A DNA stretch of 64,000 nucleotides, taken from assembly GCA_016946835.1 (NCBI GenBank), contig JACVTC010000056.1, forward strand, positions 90,001 to 154,000. Direction: 5' to 3'. Shown one piece after another: positions 59,854-64,000 of the stretch. Source of the stretch: Neocallimastix lanati (nom. inval.) (taxonomy: Eukaryota > Neocallimastigomycota > Neocallimastigomycetes > Neocallimastigales > Neocallimastigaceae). Position 1 is the first letter of the stretch; each line of letters begins with the position of its first letter. The translations under genes were made by a program, and so were the position numbers. The notes beneath the pieces were generated by a model. That model was not told where the DNA came from and did no database searches. It worked only from the letters and a program-made list of their open reading frames with translations.

Positions 59854-60900
59854 TTATGAATGTTCATTTTTATAAATATCATGAATAATATCTGAATATT
59901 CATCAATTCTTGAAAAAAGCAATTTATGACCCATATTTTTCATTAAATATAATCTTTTACAGGGAACTGTAACACTGTAACTGTTTCATAATATTCTTGT
60001 GCTATTAAATAATAAGTTTCAAAATCTTTATCACCAAGAATATTATAATAAGATACTTCATAATTAGTAATGAAAATTTTTTTCATAATATTCTTGTGCT
60101 ATTAAATAATAAGTTTCAAAATCTTTATCACCAAGAATATTATAATAAGATACTTCATAATTAGTAATGAAAATTTTTTTTAATTTATCTGAATTTATAA
60201 ATTCATGTAATAATCATTCACCTACTTATCTTTATTATATAAAAATTGATATAATTCAATTAATGAAAAATAAGAATTATAATATAAAGCTGTATTGGCG
60301 TTGAATTCCATTCCACTTAAAAAAATTCACCATAATTATATTTATTCATCAATTTACTTATTGCAATATTATATTCAGGAATAAAATGTCTTAATGTGAT
60401 TTTTAAATAATTCTTTATCTTCATCATTCTTTGCCTATTTTGTGAGCTCTTCTTTCATTGCTTTTTCATTTTCTTGGGATATCAGCAAGTTGTCCATATT
60501 CAATATAGGTTTCATAATATTATGGATAAGCAAGTTCTAAATTTCATTCATAATAGGTTCCCCAGGAATGACTTAATAAAGATATTTTATCTTTTTTATC
60601 TTTTTTCAAATAATTTAATAGGAATTCGGTCATTTCTTTACCATCTTGCATTAATAAGTCATAAGTCACTACTATATTATTTTGTGATTATAAATAACCT
60701 TTTCCATAGTTTCTTTGATGTCAGTTTACTATGATTTAAATATCCGAATATTTTCTAAGGATTTCATAATCTACGTAATCACCAGAACCTCCATGTATAT
60801 ATATAATACAGGATTTTTTAAATCTTTATTTGGTATCTATCATCATATCTTTATAAATATTCCAGTGGCTATTCCTACTCTCTTGAAAATCGTCGATGAT
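59854..60900 (-). pseudogene. Decayed alpha/beta-hydrolase gene (peptidase S33-like)
   Basis: On the minus strand, scattered frames encode pieces of one alpha/beta-hydrolase in the correct order. An oxyanion-hole motif (YIHGGSGDYVDYEI) lies near 60760-60800. KEMTEFLLNYLKKDKKDKI leads into the nucleophile elbow LLSHSWGT near 60556-60600, and ETYIEYGQLADIP lies near 60490-60525. At the end, MGHKLLFSRIDEYSDIIHDI stops at 59854. In-frame stops (TGA and TAA after the elbow) and frameshifts break it, and a 97-bp segment is duplicated in tandem (59985-60081 and 60082-60178). The HGG and HSWG motifs and the order fit proline-iminopeptidase-like hydrolases common in bacteria. Transfer from a rumen bacterium is an inference. 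The N-terminal end is uncertain. Confidence 0.75.
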
Positions 60901-60968
60901 TTCATTTTTATTATAACTAATATTATTTTTTTTTCTTTATTTTCTCAATATATATTAATTATTTAATA

Positions 60969-61014
<46 letters not shown>

Positions 61015-61769
61015 CAAAAACTAAATGATTTTTTCTCTTTTATTTTATTTTTAATTTTAATTTTATTTTATTTTTTTTTATTTTATAAAAATTAAATAAT
61101 ATGAAAATTAATTTTATAATTAAAATTATAATACATCACATAATATTAATAAAATATATTTTTTATTTTAAAATAATAAATTAAGCTTTTTAAAATTTTT
61201 ATCTTTTTAGCAAATTTTTTTTTATAAGAATTGGAATATTCTTATCACAAATTATTTTTAAAAAAATAAAAATAAAAAATAAAATATTTTATTACATTAT
61301 CATTGGTATTAATTAATAAATTAATTCTAAAAAATCATATTAACTTTGATTATGACTGGAGAATTCAGTAATTATTATTATTATTATTTTTTTTTTTTTT
61401 TTAGAGAACTCCTCAAGTAAGAAAGTAATCATCTTTTTTAATATTATAATATTACAATAAAAAAAAAAAATTTTTTTTCATTCGTTATTTTTATTTGGTT
61501 TATTATTAAAAGAGAAAAAAAAAAAAAAAGTAAAGTTTTTTAATTTTTTATTATCTTAATGAATTTGTTTAAGTTCATATGTAACTTTTTCATTTATATA
61601 TATAATAATTAATTTTTTTTTATATTCCAATTTTATTCTTATAATACAAAATTAAATATATATTTTATAATTAATAAATAATAAATATAAATAATTATAA
61701 AAAATATTTCTATTTATGGTATTTTTTTTATTTTATTTTCTTTATATTGAGTATATATATGACATGTAA

Positions 61770-61822
<53 letters not shown>

Positions 61823-64000
61823 GATGAATAGATGATAAAGAATACTAAAAAAGATCAATACTCATAACAAAGGTTTTATAAACTTTATAAAGAATACAAT
61901 TAAAAATAAATAAAAATTAATAAGAAATTAAAACGATTAAATAGTTTTATAAATGTTATATGTATAATATTAATTAATATGAATTATAATATTTTTTTTT
62001 TGTTAAAAAAATAAAATAATAATTAATGAGAAATAAAAAATTAAATATTAAATAATTTATAAATTTTATATAACTAAAATTATTATGAAATGAAATATTT
62101 ATTTATTTATTTATTTTTTTGTTAAAAAAGTAGAATAACAAAAAAGACGAATATTTCATTTCATATTAATTTATTCTAATAATAATAATAAAAATAGCAA
62201 TGATAAAACATTTTATTTTATTTTTATTTTTATATTCTTTATTTAATAATTAAAAATAATAGTAATTAGGAAAAAATGCGATGGAAAAAAAATTACTTTT
62301 GTCAGTAAGAGTAATTAGATAAATACTATCTCAACTTTTTGTTTATCTATGTAGCAGAAAAACACATATTTTTGTTGTAAAGATAAAATAAATGTAATAG
62401 CTTTTTTTTTTTTTTTTTTTTTAATCTTATTAATTATTAATTATTATTACTATTATTATATAATTAATAAACCATTTATTCATTTAGTTAAAATAATAAT
62501 AATTAATTAAACTATTTAAAATTTTTATTAAAAAAATTATTATTAAATTAAAAGGAATAGTTAAAAAAGTTTATTATATCTTTATAATTTTATTTATTAT
62601 TATTTTTTATTTAATTTTAGTTGTTTTTTTTTTCCATTTTTGGTTAATTTATATAATGAAGTCTTGTTTTTTTTTTTTTATTTTTTACCAGTATTTTGTT
62701 AACAAAAACTTTTATATCTATTTTCTATAATCAATTTATGTAATTAATTCAAATGATGATAAATGATGAAGTGATTATAATATGAAATTTATAAATTTAA
62801 ATGAATTAAATTTTTATAACTTAATAATACCAATTATAAAATATCTAATTTATAATATTCATGATGATAAGGATTATAAGACTAATTATTTATAATCATG
62901 AAAATACTATCAGATTAAACTTCTTGTAAAAAGATTATGATTCATAGATTTTTTTATTTTTAAATTATTCGTAATTTATGAAATTAAACAATGTTAAATC
63001 TATAAATATTAGTATTAATATTGTTACTAATAACAATATTAACAAATATATATAATTTTAAAATTATTTTTTTTTTTTTGTTGTCAATTTTATATTAAAT
63101 TAAAAAAAATATTTTTTTTTTTCAGTTTTACCTTAAAAATTTTATATATTTAAATATAATTCTAATATTATAATAAAAAATTTATATATTTAAACATAAT
63201 TCTATTAATATAATAATATTTAAAATTAAATATATTTTATATTTAAAAACTATTTAAAATGTGTATCTTGGTACAATAATATTTCTTAATATATTTAAAT
63301 TAAAATGAAAATTAATTATAAATAAAAAAAATAATAAAATCAAATACTCATATATTTTGTCAAGTTCTTAAAAAATTACTAATATCTTTATAATTATTAT
63401 TCATTAAATTATTAAAAAGTTAAAGTTTTTTTTTTTTTTTTTTTTTTTTTTATTTTTCTTTTGAATTAAACTTTTGTTTTATTTATAGAAATTATGGAAA
63501 TTAAAACGAAGAAAAAATAAAAGCAAAAAAAAATTTTTTATTTTTAATTAGGCATTATTTATAGAAATTATGGAAATTAAAACGAAAAAAAGAAAAAAGA
63601 AAAAAAATTTTCGTTTAATTATAAAATTAGAAATATTTGATATATATTTCTATATCTATTTCTATATATATTTATATAAAATTTTATCTGACTTAAATCT
63701 TTTTATATCTATTATTTATATGAATAAAGGTTATAAGTGTTATCAAGTGGCTTTTGATTTTAATATTTAAAATTAAATAATATAAATAACTATTGTTTAT
63801 ATTAAAACAATTGATTGAATTCTATAATATCTTTTAATTCATTTTTATCTTTTATAATATTAAAAATTTATTTGTTTTCTCTTTTTTAATATTTATAAAT
63901 ATAACAAACATGCTTAATTATGAAAATTAATATAATTTTTTGATATTGGATATTTAAATTCCAGATTTAGTTTTATTTATTTATTTATTTATTTTTAATA
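60901..64000. other. A/T-rich region, no gene seen
   Basis: Contents are a 39-T run (60971-61009), (ATT)n at 61769-61821, AAAT/ATTT tracts and a short tandem duplication at 63481-63605. The frame at 63570-63770 is Lys/Ile/Tyr-rich, begins inside that repeat and has no recognisable domain. Confidence 0.6.
63481..63605. repeat. Short two-copy repeat, 76-bp offset, with a distant relative at about 58195
   Basis: ATTTATAGAAATTATGGAAA occurs at 63481 and 63557, each followed by TTAAAACGAA. A close variant (TTTATAGAAATAATGGAAAT), preceded by similar GAATTAAACT sequence, lies at about 58170-58220. It may mark a dispersed repeat family. Confidence 0.6.

Noticed and set aside
60474-60966. Two plus-strand ORFs over the hydrolase region
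   Set aside because: The minus strand carries conserved alpha/beta-hydrolase motifs here. The plus-strand frames are antisense by-products.
63570-63770. 66-residue Lys/Ile/Tyr ORF near the right edge
   Set aside because: It starts inside a duplicated A-rich repeat and shows no domain, signal peptide or codon bias.

Overview
The window looks like nuclear DNA of an anaerobic gut fungus (Neocallimastigomycota). This is an inference from four things seen together: extreme A/T richness with very long A or T runs, Asn- and Thr-rich low-complexity proteins, a secreted protein with a C-terminal fungal cellulose-binding module (CBM1), and a cluster of class C receptor-like genes whose ectodomain resembles a bacterial ABC-transporter sugar-binding protein. 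Genes are sparse. Several have short GT..AG introns that I reconstructed by matching reading frames.

Layout. 1-4334 (+) is the end of gag and a full pol of a Ty3/Gypsy-type retrotransposon, with a well-formed -1 frameshift signal at the gag/pol junction. 7798-13068 (-) is a second, related but broken element lying tail-to-tail with the first. The A/T-rich gap between them holds three hairpin islets. A compact, GC-rich, foldable island at about 15441-15690 may be a structured RNA gene. 17435-18871 (+) encodes the CBM1 protein with a perfect 36-bp Thr-rich repeat array. 22814-25889 (+) is a four-exon gene for a PSI-like single-pass membrane protein with a long Asn-rich tail. 27231-30239 (-) encodes a secreted protein of 45 two-cysteine modules. 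A decayed paralogue, duplicated together with its upstream DNA, lies at 32923-33981. A Mutator-like transposase fossil sits at about 34805-35240.

37314-38867 (+) is an unknown protein with about seven membrane segments. 39511-49692 holds three paralogous five-exon genes (two on -, one on +) with identical intron phases, each joining a signal peptide, a solute-binding domain and a seven-helix domain. They are plausibly sensors for sugars released from plant fibre. 53901-55233 (-) is a three-exon bHLH transcription factor. 59854-60900 (-) is a badly decayed alpha/beta-hydrolase gene.

The rest is A/T-rich spacer with microsatellites, several two-copy tandem duplications, a probable MITE with a degenerate relative, and a 74-bp perfect inverted repeat at 51679-51838. 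The CBM1 protein, the Cys-module protein, the receptor cluster and the hydrolase fossil fit life on plant fibre among rumen bacteria. No tRNA, rRNA or CRISPR array was recognised.
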